A DNA stretch of 46,995 nt. It comes from Amoeboradix gromovi. Taxonomy: Eukaryota; Sanchytriomycota; Sanchytriomycetes; Sanchytriales; Sanchytriaceae. Location of the stretch: the NCBI GenBank assembly GCA_018985225.1, contig JADGIF010000010.1:1-46995 (forward strand), read 5' to 3'. A model generated the notes under the pieces. That model saw nothing but the letters and a program-made list of their open reading frames with translations. It had not been told where the DNA came from and ran no database searches. The position numbers and the translations under genes are program-made. Positions 1 to 9,163 of the stretch are shown here, piece after piece. Numbering within the stretch: position 1 is the stretch's first letter; every line of letters starts with the position of its first letter.

Positions 1-185
1 AGTCAATAGTTACCGTACAAATCTAAAATAAAGACTGGATGAAAGGGCAAAAGAATAGCTATACAGACTGTTTATTTTTGAAATTTGGATACATTTTGTT
101 TTGTCTAGTTTTTACAGAGCATGCCCCTGGGTGTTGTACTTTTTTGGGACATTTGTTTCAAAGAGTTTGTCCAGTTTCTTTGATA

Positions 186-440
186 ATGTCCCAAATGGAA
201 AACAATTCATTGCAGCAATCGGAAACTAATCTAGGGATCTTAGAGCCAGGGAGAGTTACGAACTCTGTCATAATATCTATGAACATCTCATTTTTATTGC
301 TGGAAGTGGTTCTCGCAACGCTTTCTCTCTATACAAGTGAAATTATAGTGTTTGTTTTGTTTTTCATTAACATTTTGCTGTGGTTTTCCCTGAACTTAAT
401 AATTATGAATATGAAAACATCTAAATTAAAAACTAAATAA
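186..440 (+). CDS. PKR1: Pkr1-like small ER membrane protein (V-ATPase assembly factor family)
   Basis: This 84-residue protein has two hydrophobic segments joined by a short loop. It shows the Pkr1 pattern of a short N-terminus with an EPG motif (ILEPGRVTN), a first membrane segment, and a second one rich in F, L, I and W (FVLFFINILLWFSLNL) followed by a lysine-rich tail. In yeast, Pkr1 sits in the ER membrane and helps assemble the V0 sector of the V-ATPase. I chose the ATG at 186 because the frame upstream of it shows no conserved sequence; the frame itself is open back to position 39. It is convergent with the PUF gene, with only 13 bases between the two stop codons. The family call rests on the motif and hydropathy alone, so another small two-helix membrane protein cannot be excluded. 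Confidence 0.6.
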   Translation: MSQMENNSLQQSETNLGILEPGRVTNSVIISMNISFLLLEVVLATLSLYTSEIIVFVLFFINILLWFSLNLIIMNMKTSKLKTK

Positions 441-447
441 ATTTATT
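436..447. terminator. Palindromic two-way poly(A) signal AATAAATTTATT
   Basis: A perfect 12-base palindrome carries AATAAA on both strands. It overlaps the stop codon of the Pkr1-like gene on the plus strand and lies 6 bases past the stop of the convergent PUF gene on the minus strand. Poly(A) function is inferred from the hexamer and its position. The same 12-mer occurs at 24832-24843 and 32238-32249. Confidence 0.5.
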
Positions 448-453
448 AAGCAT

Positions 454-1654
454 TTAACAGGCCAATTTCTTCTTTTTTAATCTTGAAATTTTGTTCAACA
501 CATTTCTACCCTAAATTAATTTGGATTACAAATGGAGTCATTTTCAACTCGTTCTCTGAATTTAACAGTACGTTTGACATAGTAATGAACGAGTTTCTGT
601 TTGCATATTCCAGCGAGGTTTGTAACACATAATTTCCGAAAGGATCTAGCGCCAGTTCGTTCGCGCTTTGCTTTAGTTCATCAATAAGTATATTTCTCAG
701 CATTGGACTCGAGTATTTAATAGCTTTTTCAATTACATTAGATGCACACTGGTCTTGACATAAACGATGAAGCTCAGGTACGAACATCATGATCCATTCT
801 TCAACAATAGGCTTTGTAGCCTTATCCAATACATATTGCACCAAGTAGTTTGCAAATTTATCGGTTATCATGTTCATTGCTCGGGGTTTCAAATGCTGGT
901 AGAACACTTGTCTTGTTTGCTCACTAGCAGTATCCAAGGCATTCTGAATAACACATACCCCATACTTGTCTTTGCTAAAAGTGTCCAAATTTTCCAAAAA
1001 CGCTTGATAAATGCAGGAAGAATAGTTAAATGGAAAATGTTGCACAACTTTACGTAAAACATGATTTCCATTATTGTGGCGCATCATTTGGCCTAGATGA
1101 TTCATGCAGTTCTCAACAAAGGACTTGTATTGACTTGAATCAGTCAGAAACTCGGCCATTCTTTGAGCAACTCTAGTTCCATGCGGGTGATTAACAATGC
1201 CAATCCAATTAGAAGTCATCTTAAACAGCATGCTACCTAGCTGTTGCGTACTAGCTTGCTCTACTAATGCTTGGCAGAGATAATTGCCGGCTGGATCTAC
1301 TGCAATTGCATTAAAATTAGGCAGTACCTGATGGAGGATGGTTGTAAATAAACGTGGGTCTTGCTCTAACTTGTGAGCGAGTTGACGATAATTGCTTTTC
1401 TTTGCATTTATAGAACTAGGCGCAGTACAACCAGTAGAAGAGTAGGTGCTTGAATTTGTATAACTACTTCCCAAGACTGAAGACGTTTGAGACAATGGTG
1501 ATGTGGATTTTGGTGATAAAGGCGAGTATTCTTTGCTTGTATCAATACTTAAAAAATTGTCAAGGGCATATTTGCGTGGACCTGGAGCTAAGTCTTTTGA
1601 GAAATACTCATTATCTTGACAAAAAGGTGATTGGTGTGAGTAAATCGAGAACAT
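454..1654 (-). CDS. PUF (Pumilio) family RNA-binding protein, two exons
   Basis: The product binds 3'UTR sequences of target mRNAs and represses or localises them in the cytoplasm. An N-terminal low-complexity Ser/Thr-rich region (about residues 1-85) precedes PUF repeats. Each repeat is recognisable by its RNA-contacting helix: NYLCQ, GTRVAQ, GNHVLRK, YGVCVIQ, FANYLVQ, CASNVIEK, FGNYVLQ. The unspliced frame stops just after MTPF, short of the last repeat. Removing a 19-nt intron at 511-529 joins TPF to GRNVLNKISR, which restores the typical final repeat (TPYG-x-x-VL). Exons are 530-1654 and 454-510, about 393 residues. The gene faces the Pkr1-like gene tail to tail. The exact Puf1-6 orthologue cannot be told. 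Confidence 0.92.
511..529 (-). other. 19-nt spliceosomal intron in PUF gene
   Basis: On the minus strand the intron reads GTAATCCAAATTAATTTAG. It lies between codons (phase 0). Without splicing the protein ends in an unrelated seven-residue tail; with splicing the final PUF repeat is completed. TAAT occupies positions 12-15, as in the two other 19-nt introns of this window. Confidence 0.88.
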
Positions 1655-2604
1655 AATCGTTTCCGAGGGTATTCGTTCTATTTAAAACAACTCTAAAATA
1701 TAGATGGCGGAATTCATGTTCAAACTATCAATTTGGAAACCAATTAACTCTCCAGCATATTGCATAATAGCTTTTGGATCGAAAATTAGTCCGAAAATTC
1801 ACATCTAATTGCGCCATAAAAGACTTTTTGAATCTTTAAATTCAATGAACGAAGGAAATTCTTAGACACTGAACAAAAAAATGAAAATGCTAAAAACCAA
1901 CATGTTCTGGTACAATATGGCACTGCGAAGAGAGCGTACCCCGAGAATAGAAATTCGTTGACGCCAAAATGGAACGGAGTTTGAGAGAATAGCCTCAATA
2001 CAACTCAGTGACTCATGCCAGAATACAAGATAGTTTTGACCAACTTGTTTTTTCACGCGTAGCCAAATATATTATGGAGAGCATTATCTATGTTTAAAGT
2101 ACTGTTGCCTTCCTTATCAAAAGTTCTGCTACAGTCTTTATAAGTCTGAAATCGTTGATTAGTGTGAAATGCAATAAACTTTCTATTAGCTACTTTCGGA
2201 TATCCTCTAACATGAATATGTAAACCGTGTCCCCAATTCTTATTTTATTTTTCATCTCTTCTCTTCGTATCGTCGAGGCATAAATTCGTAACGCTATCAT
2301 TGCTATGTACACTTCATTCAATGAGGATGTAGATATTACCGTATTCAAAGATTTAAGAAGTGCTGAAGAAACAAGAACAATAGTCATTTAATTATTATAG
2401 TTTATTGTTGCATAATTAAATAAAGGGGATGTCAGTTAACTCTATCTAACGCCTACGGTTCTGGGTCATATACGGGACCATGCTCAAAGACAATGCCTCA
2501 TGAAATTGAACATAATTTATTGAGCTATTTCTAGGTAAATTTGACTGCCTTCCAAACATAATGTTTAGAATAAAAACTATTTTTAAAGTAGCCCTGTTTC
2601 ATAA
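1655..2604. other. Gap with an unresolved coding-like stretch (about 1780-2390, minus)
   Basis: No gene can be closed here, but the minus strand from about 2390 to 1780 looks partly coding. A frame starting at 2387 runs 65 residues (SLNEVYIAMIALRIYAS). A second frame, from about 2235 down to 2050, carries HVRGYPKVANRKFIAFHT and ends NALHNIFGYA. Two further overlapping frames follow at 2056-1862 and 1998-1786. Frame changes without a clear GTA..TAATnTAG intron suggest a decayed gene or a poorly conserved multi-exon one. No family was recognised. I see nothing in the rest (1655-1780 and 2390-2604) beyond AT-rich spacer. Confidence 0.3.
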
Positions 2605-2613
2605 TTGATTGGT

Positions 2614-3741
2614 ATGAGTGATTCATTTTCATCGCAACCGCCAGGTACACAAAGATTTGGAATTGAAATTCCAATTAAACTTAATGAGCTTATTTCATTC
2701 ATGGAGGAAAGGTTAAAGTGCTGTATCTGCTTATGTAATTTAGCTGAACCAGTAAGATTGCCTTGCAACCATATATACTGTCAAGAATGCTTAAAATCCG
2801 CGATAAAACACAGCAAATGCTGTCCAGAATGTAGAAGTAAATTTGTTCCCCGGCAGGCAAAAGTATTATCTACTCTTGGTAATCTAAGTAATGATTTAAC
2901 AAATTTACTCCCCAAGTTGCAAGAATTTGCTGATTCAAAAATGCGTGGTACTCACAATTTAACTCAATCTATTGATAACGAGGAATCTACTCTTAGCTCC
3001 ACAAATCTAGTTCAGGAAATTTCTGATGCTGCATGTGATAATCAGAGCACTTCATTGATTACGATGATATTGGACCCTGAAAACGCTGTCAAGGACAGCC
3101 CAGAGCTCTGCAATAAAGAGAATGTTGATTTTAAATCTTCTCCACCGCCGCAGCATAACTCACATTCTTCCAAGGAGTCTTTTAAAAGGACTGTGAGTTT
3201 TACTGAGGATGCCATCCAAATAATGGACATGAACACTGATGACATGCTAAACAATCCTGAAATTTTGGGCGAACTGGACAATTTAATCAAATATGCGGAA
3301 AAAAAACCAAAAACAGATGTTCCGACTGACGACCTGTTTGATGAACTAAGTTTTAGTCCATGTGTATATTTACATGAATCGCTAAGGGAAATTGATTTGC
3401 CAATTCAACATGAAACGGAACTGGCAATAGTTGACCATGTTGTGATACCATCTGATAGCAATACTTATTTGTTAGAATCTCTTTTGGCGTTTGTAAACAA
3501 GTGCTTCTTAATCAAATATGTTTCAGGTGATATAAACTTGCAGAATAAGACTAGTACTCTAAAGCTTCAATCGATGAATGGCAAAGTAATAGTATATCCA
3601 TATAAGAACAGTTTATTATCGTACATTATAGAAGCTCAAGGCGGGTTAGTACTGGATCATTATCCGCATGATAAAATAGCAAAGCGATTTGATGTCGTTC
3701 AAATTAGTGAGCTGTCAGAAATTCAGCAATTTACAGAGTAA
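2614..3741 (+). CDS. RING-finger protein with BRCT-like C-terminus (BRCA1/BARD1-like layout)
   Basis: The product is probably an E3 ubiquitin ligase. A C3HC4 RING lies at about residues 36-80 of the 375-residue protein: CCICLCNLAEPV, then CNHIYCQEC, then CCPECRSKF. Long Ser/Asp-rich linkers follow. The last 110 residues look like a weak tandem BRCT: IVDHVVIPSDSN resembles the end of a first BRCT strand, and GKVIVYPYKNSLLSYIIEAQGG resembles the start of a second, which ends soon after VVQ. This order and the RING spacing recall BRCA1 and BARD1 and suggest a DNA-damage role, but the BRCT call is by eye. I took the ATG at 2614 rather than the upstream TTG. An alternative is an unrelated RING E3 with a private C-terminal domain. 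Confidence 0.75.
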   Translation: MSDSFSSQPPGTQRFGIEIPIKLNELISFMEERLKCCICLCNLAEPVRLPCNHIYCQECLKSAIKHSKCCPECRSKFVPRQAKVLSTLGNLSNDLTNLLPKLQEFADSKMRGTHNLTQSIDNEESTLSSTNLVQEISDAACDNQSTSLITMILDPENAVKDSPELCNKENVDFKSSPPPQHNSHSSKESFKRTVSFTEDAIQIMDMNTDDMLNNPEILGELDNLIKYAEKKPKTDVPTDDLFDELSFSPCVYLHESLREIDLPIQHETELAIVDHVVIPSDSNTYLLESLLAFVNKCFLIKYVSGDINLQNKTSTLKLQSMNGKVIVYPYKNSLLSYIIEAQGGLVLDHYPHDKIAKRFDVVQISELSEIQQFTE

Positions 3742-3938
3742 ATTCATATTCTTTTCCCTTACGTATTATCCGGTACATAACTTGTTATTAATCTTGCGGG
3801 ATCAATAGTTGAAATTTCTGGATCAGATTTTTGCATTCTATATCGCAAATGCTATACAGCCCAAATATGCCATTAGACCATTGAACTTTTAGACTAGTTA
3901 ACTTTTTAAATTGATGCTCGTTTAGTTTTTGAAACCTC

Positions 3939-6900
3939 ATGTCGCAGCCGATCTCGCTTCAACAAATTTTAAATTTGACTGGTATACCACCAGCTAGTAT
4001 CGCATTCACCACTATTTCCCTTAGTAGCCATACAATATGCGTTCGTGATCAATCCCAAGTCCATCTACTTGGCTTGAACGGATCTAAACAAAGTAAGGCA
4101 ATCACTGCTCAGTCGTGTCTAATTCACCCTACTCAACTCATTTTAGCCTTAAGGAATGATAACATATGCCAGGTTGTTGATTTAGATAAGAAAGAGAAAG
4201 TTGCCAGCACCACATTGGATGTTCAATATTGGGAATATGTAAATGAGGATATCGCTTGTGTAACAACAACTGTTGTTTATATGTGGAACAAAGATCTGGT
4301 GAAGGTGTTTGAGAAGCAACCTCAATTGCAAAATTGTCAGTACATTAGTTTTAAGCGCAATGCTAGTAAGAAATGGATGTGTTTAGTTGGTTTAAATGCT
4401 AGTGACGGTACAATTAAAGGCGTTATGCAGCTGTACAATACCGATAAAAATGTATCTCAAGTAATTGAAGGGTTTTGTTGTACTTTCACTCAACTTGGCC
4501 AATGGGATTTATTTGCTTTTGTTACAAAAATCAACAACGCTCTCAAAGTACATGTAATTGAAATCGATCACACTGACGGTCCACTGTTTGGAAAGAAACA
4601 AGTTGATGTTCCTATTTCTGACCCTAATGATTTTCCTATTGGTTGCCAAGCATTGAATGGCTTGTTGTATGTATTTAGTAAGATGGGCCAATTCTACTTG
4701 ATTGATATTGAAACTGCTCAACTGCTCTATATTAACTCGATGAGTGGTGGTACTGTATTCTCGACCCTACTGCTTAGCGATGGAGTATTAGGTGTGAATC
4801 GTAGTGGTCAAGTTCTCAAAGTCCAATTGAACGAAGATCAGTGTATAAACTACATTCTGGAGAAATTTGGACCTGATCTTGCGCTATCGATCGCAAAGCG
4901 CTGTAACCTACCAGGTGCTGAAGATTTGTATGTTAAGAAATACCAGCAGCTATTACAGCAGTCCAATTTTCTTGAAGCGGCAAAACATGCTGCTTTGTCA
5001 CCCAAGGGCCTTTTAAGAACTCCTGCTACCATTAACCAATTACGCAATCTTACTTCCCCAAACGGCAATCCTCTATTGACATATTTTGGCACTTTACTAG
5101 AAAGCCAAACCCAGTTAAATCAGATGGAATCTATAGAACTTTGTCAGCGTATTTTGGCCCAAAGCAAGAAACAGTTATTAGAGAAATGGCTTAAAGAAGA
5201 TTTGCTAACTTGTACTGAACAATTGGGTGACTTGGTACACCAGCAGGATAGCCTACTGGCTCTGTCTATATATCTTAGATGTAATTCAAGTGACAAAGCT
5301 ATTTTATGCTTTGCTGAAACTGGCCAATTTGACAAAATCATATTATATTGCCGCAAGTTAAATATTACACCAAACTATCAAATGCTGCTATCTCAAGTAG
5401 TTAAAGTAGATCCTGATAAGGCTGCACAATTCGCTAAGCAACTTGCTAATGATCCTGATATACATTTGGCTGTTGAGCCTATTGTTGATGTATTCATGTC
5501 TGCTAATCTCTTCCAACAGGCTACCGCTTTCATGTTAGAAGCTCTTAAGGACGATTCTGCTAACGATGGACCTTTGCAAACCAAATTATTGGAGATGAAT
5601 TTGATTCATGCTCCTCAGGTCGCTGATGCCATTCTTGGTAATGATATGTTCCACTACTATGATAAGCAATATATTGCTTCTTTATGCGACAAAGCAGGTT
5701 TATATCAACGAGCTTTGGAGCATTACGACGACATTGCTGATATCAAACGTGTTTTGTTGCATGCCCCATTGGGATCTGAATGGGTTATCAACTATTTTGG
5801 TAGGTTATCTGTTGAGCAGAGTTTGGAGTGTTTAACTAGTATGATTACTGTTAAGTCTCAGCTGCAACTGGTTGTGCAAATCGCTACTCGCTATCACGAT
5901 CAGTTAAACGCTTCCAACTTGATTAAACTATTTGAGGATGCTAAGTCGTTTGAAGGTCTGTATTACTTTCTCTCCGGCATTGTTAATTTTACTACTGACA
6001 AACTAGTTGTGTACAAATACATTCAAGCTGCTTGCAAGATTCAGCAGTACAAGGAAGTAGAACGTATTTGTAAAGAATCCAATTACTATGATCCAGAGCG
6101 TGTTGTTATGCTTTTAAAGGAGTGTAAATTACCTGACCAGCTGGCCCTTGTCATAGTTTGTGATAGGTTTGATTTAATTCATGATTTAATCCTTTATTTG
6201 TATTCGAATCAGCAATATAAAACAATCGAGTTGTATTGCACCAAGGTCAATCAGCAGCGTATTCCTCTAGTCATTGGTGCTTTGTTGGACGTAGATTGCG
6301 ATGAAGCATTTATTAAACAGTTGCTAAACATCCCTGCGGATTACCCAATTAACCAGCTCTCATCGGAATTAGAAAAGAGAAATAGGTTGAAATTGATGCT
6401 GGTGTTGTTAGAGAACAAAGTCAAGAACAACAGTCAATCTGAAGATGTTCACAATGCTCTAGCCAAGATATATATTGATATTAACAACAACCCTGATCAA
6501 TTTCTTATGCAAAACAAGTTTTATAATCCTCTTTTAATTGGGCAGTATTGCGAACAACGAGATCCACTATTGGCCTTGATTGCTTATGAACAAGGTAAAT
6601 GTGATTTGGAGTATATCAAAGTCGCTCACGACAACCAAATGTACAAACATTTAGCTAGATATCTTTGCAATAGAAAGGATGCGGAACTATGGAACCATTC
6701 TCTGCAGATGGAGAACAAGCAGTTGCTAATCAACCAAGTGGTTAGTGTAGCCTTACCAGAAACCACTAACAGCGATGTTGTATCCACTTGTGTTAAAGCA
6801 TTTATGGCCAACGATTTGCAGCATGAACTAGTTGAGTTGCTAGACAAGCTGATTATGACCACTGACGGGATATTTAGTAATAATAAGAACCTGCAAAATT

Positions 6901-8886
6901 TATTGTTGTTGACAGCTATAAAGGAGGAAAACAAAGATGGCAGGATTCTAAATTACATTCTCAAGCTTACGAATTATGATGCTCCAGACGTTGCTCAACT
7001 ATGCATCGATCATCAATTGTATTTGGAAGCATTTACCATTTATAACAAGTACGATCAACATGTACAAGCCATACAGACTTTAGTGCTCTACGATTATAAT
7101 AAAGCATTGGATTATGCTGCTTCTAATGACATCAAAGAGTGTTGGAGTATCATGGGTAATTACCAACTGAATGAAGTGATGATCAAAGAAGCCATTCAAT
7201 CGTATATCAAAGCAAATGACCCTACGAATTATGAGCAAATGATAGAGTTGGGAACCAGTAGCGGATACTACAAAGAACTAATTAGTTATCATAAAATGGC
7301 ATTGAACCATGCCCATTCTATTGACATAACTGCCATTCAATCCAGTTTGATATATTGCTATAGTAAATGTAGTATGCTAAGTGAGTTACAAGAATTGCTT
7401 TCTAACATCACTAATACAGCAATGACTAGCAGTGTTGGTGATTTGCTGTTCAACGAAAAGTGTTATGATGCATGTAAATTGATATTTCAATCTACAAGTA
7501 ACTACAGCAAATTGGCTACCACTCTAGTCTATCTGGAGGAGTATCAAACTGCTGTTGAATGTGCACGCAAAGCTAATAATATTGAATCCTATAAGCAGGT
7601 AACTTATGCATGTATCAAAGTTAAGGAGTATAGATTGGCTCAAACATGTGCATTGCAAGTGGTAGTACATGCTGATGAACTAAAAGAAATGATGAACTAT
7701 TATATCAGCAATGACTGTATCAGTGAGTTGATTCTGTTACTGCAGACATCCCTGTCTTTGGAACGTGCTCATATGCTATTGTTTACAGAATTAGCTATTC
7801 TGTACATTAAATACTCTCCTAATGAGCTGATGAACCATTTACAACTATTTTATAGTCGTATCAATATACCTACATTGATTAAACATGTTGTTGAATATCA
7901 GCTGTACAATGAGTTGGTGTTTCTCTGCATCCATTACGAAGATTACGAGACTGCAATTTCTACAATGATCAGTCATCCTAGCTCGTTTGACCACGTGTCT
8001 ATGAAGCAATGCGCTACTCATGTAAATCCTTTAAAAGCCATTAAATACTATTTGGAGTACCATCCTGAGCTTTTACAAGATTTTCTGAGCGCATCCCTGT
8101 CCACTTCAAATACTGTCATTGAATCAATTATTAGTCTATTCCAGCAGTCTGATAACCTTCCACTTATTAAGGACTACTTGCAGCAGCTACAGAAAATGAA
8201 TATTAAATGTATTAACGATGCTTTAAATGAGATTTACATAGAAGAAGAGGCATACGATATGTTGACACTGAGTATCAACGGGTTTAGCGAGTATACTAAC
8301 ATAGCCCACCAGTTGGCAAATCATGAATTGATTGAGTTTAGACGTATTAGCAGCTTGTTGTACATCAAAAACAAGAAATACAACAAGGCAATTGAGCTGT
8401 ACTTACAAAATGGACAGCACAGGGATGCTATTATGGCTGCTAACATGAGCATGGACGAAGTTGTAGTTAACGATTTATTGCAGTATTTTGTAAACAAAGA
8501 TAGAAGAGACTGTTTTGGTGCTACACTGTACGTATGCTATTCGTATATAATCATGGATAATGTTATGGAAATGAGCTGGAGAAAACAGTGGAATCATATT
8601 AGCATGCCATACATTATGCAAATAATGAGAGATCAAATGGTATTTGTAACTAATTTAGACACGGATTAAACAATTAGAAATGGATTCTAAAAAGGAGCCA
8701 GAGCCCGAAGTTAAAGTCCCATTAATGATCGGATACACTGGTTACCAACAGCAGCAGAATACTGGCTATCAACAGCAGCAGAATACTGGCTATCAGCAAC
8801 AGCAGAATACTGGTTACCAACAGCAGCAGAATACTGGTTATCAGCAACAGCAACCAGGATATGGACAAGGATTTTACAAACAGTAA
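3939..8886 (+). CDS. CHC1: Clathrin heavy chain, two exons
   Basis: This is the triskelion leg of the clathrin coat, acting at the plasma membrane, Golgi and endosomes. Exon 1 (3939-8639, 1567 residues) gives the N-terminal beta-propeller (starting MSQPISLQQILNLTGI) and the long alpha-solenoid of CHC repeats. The raw frame runs on to a stop at 8667-8669 after FVTNLDTD, which is not clathrin-like. Removing a 19-nt intron at 8640-8658 joins MRDQM to TRIKQLEMDSK, the normal trimerisation-domain continuation (other clathrins have a T-K-V-x-x-L pattern here). Exon 2 (8659-8886) then gives PLMIGYTGYQ and a Q-rich repeat tail ending GYGQGFYKQ, matching the position of the P/G/Y/Q-rich tail of other clathrins. 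Total about 1642 residues, close to the family's usual length. Confidence 0.96.
8640..8658 (+). other. 19-nt spliceosomal intron in clathrin heavy chain
   Basis: The intron reads GTATTTGTAACTAATTTAG, phase 0, between the ATG codon ending at 8639 and the ACA codon starting at 8659. Splicing moves the frame into the one that encodes the conserved clathrin C-terminus. This is the best supported of the three tiny introns because the protein is so conserved on both sides. Confidence 0.92.
8737..8856 (+). repeat. Five tandem 24-bp units encoding TGYQQQQN in clathrin tail
   Basis: Five in-frame copies of a 24-base unit encode TGYQQQQ followed by N (four times) or P (last copy). Units differ at synonymous positions such as TAC/TAT and CAA/CAG. 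The array is inside exon 2 of the clathrin gene. Its length is likely to vary among strains through replication slippage. Confidence 0.9.
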
Positions 8887-9163
8887 TTGATTTCAATGGA
8901 ATAAACATTTATCGTGATTACATAAATCTTACCTTTTCTGCAAGTCATATTTGATAAAGTTTCTAATTAGTTAAAACAGAGAACCATTAATTCTATTTTA
9001 TCGCTAATTTCTGAAACACATTCGTGTATTGGTATGAAAGCATTTACTAGCCAACGCATGCAAGGTGTGAAATTTGAAGAAATCATTGTGGTTTCATTCT
9101 TAGTTCTCTGCGGAACTTCTCTATTTTCTAGGAAACCAGGTCTTGAATGAACAGTTCATAGAA

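Noticed and set aside
2716-2736. GT..AG stretch of 21 nt ending TAATTTAG inside the RING-finger coding region
   Set aside because: Removing it would delete RING residues including a zinc cysteine; its length is a multiple of three and the unspliced frame is clearly correct.
3788-3940. A 50-codon minus-strand ORF whose ATG overlaps the clathrin ATG
   Set aside because: No family resemblance and it covers the clathrin 5' leader; likely chance or antisense of a promoter.
8967-9086. A 39-codon minus-strand ORF in the clathrin-LIG4 gap, faintly like the start of a Rad9-type protein
   Set aside because: There is no room for the rest of such a gene, and no 19-nt intron joins it to LIG4.
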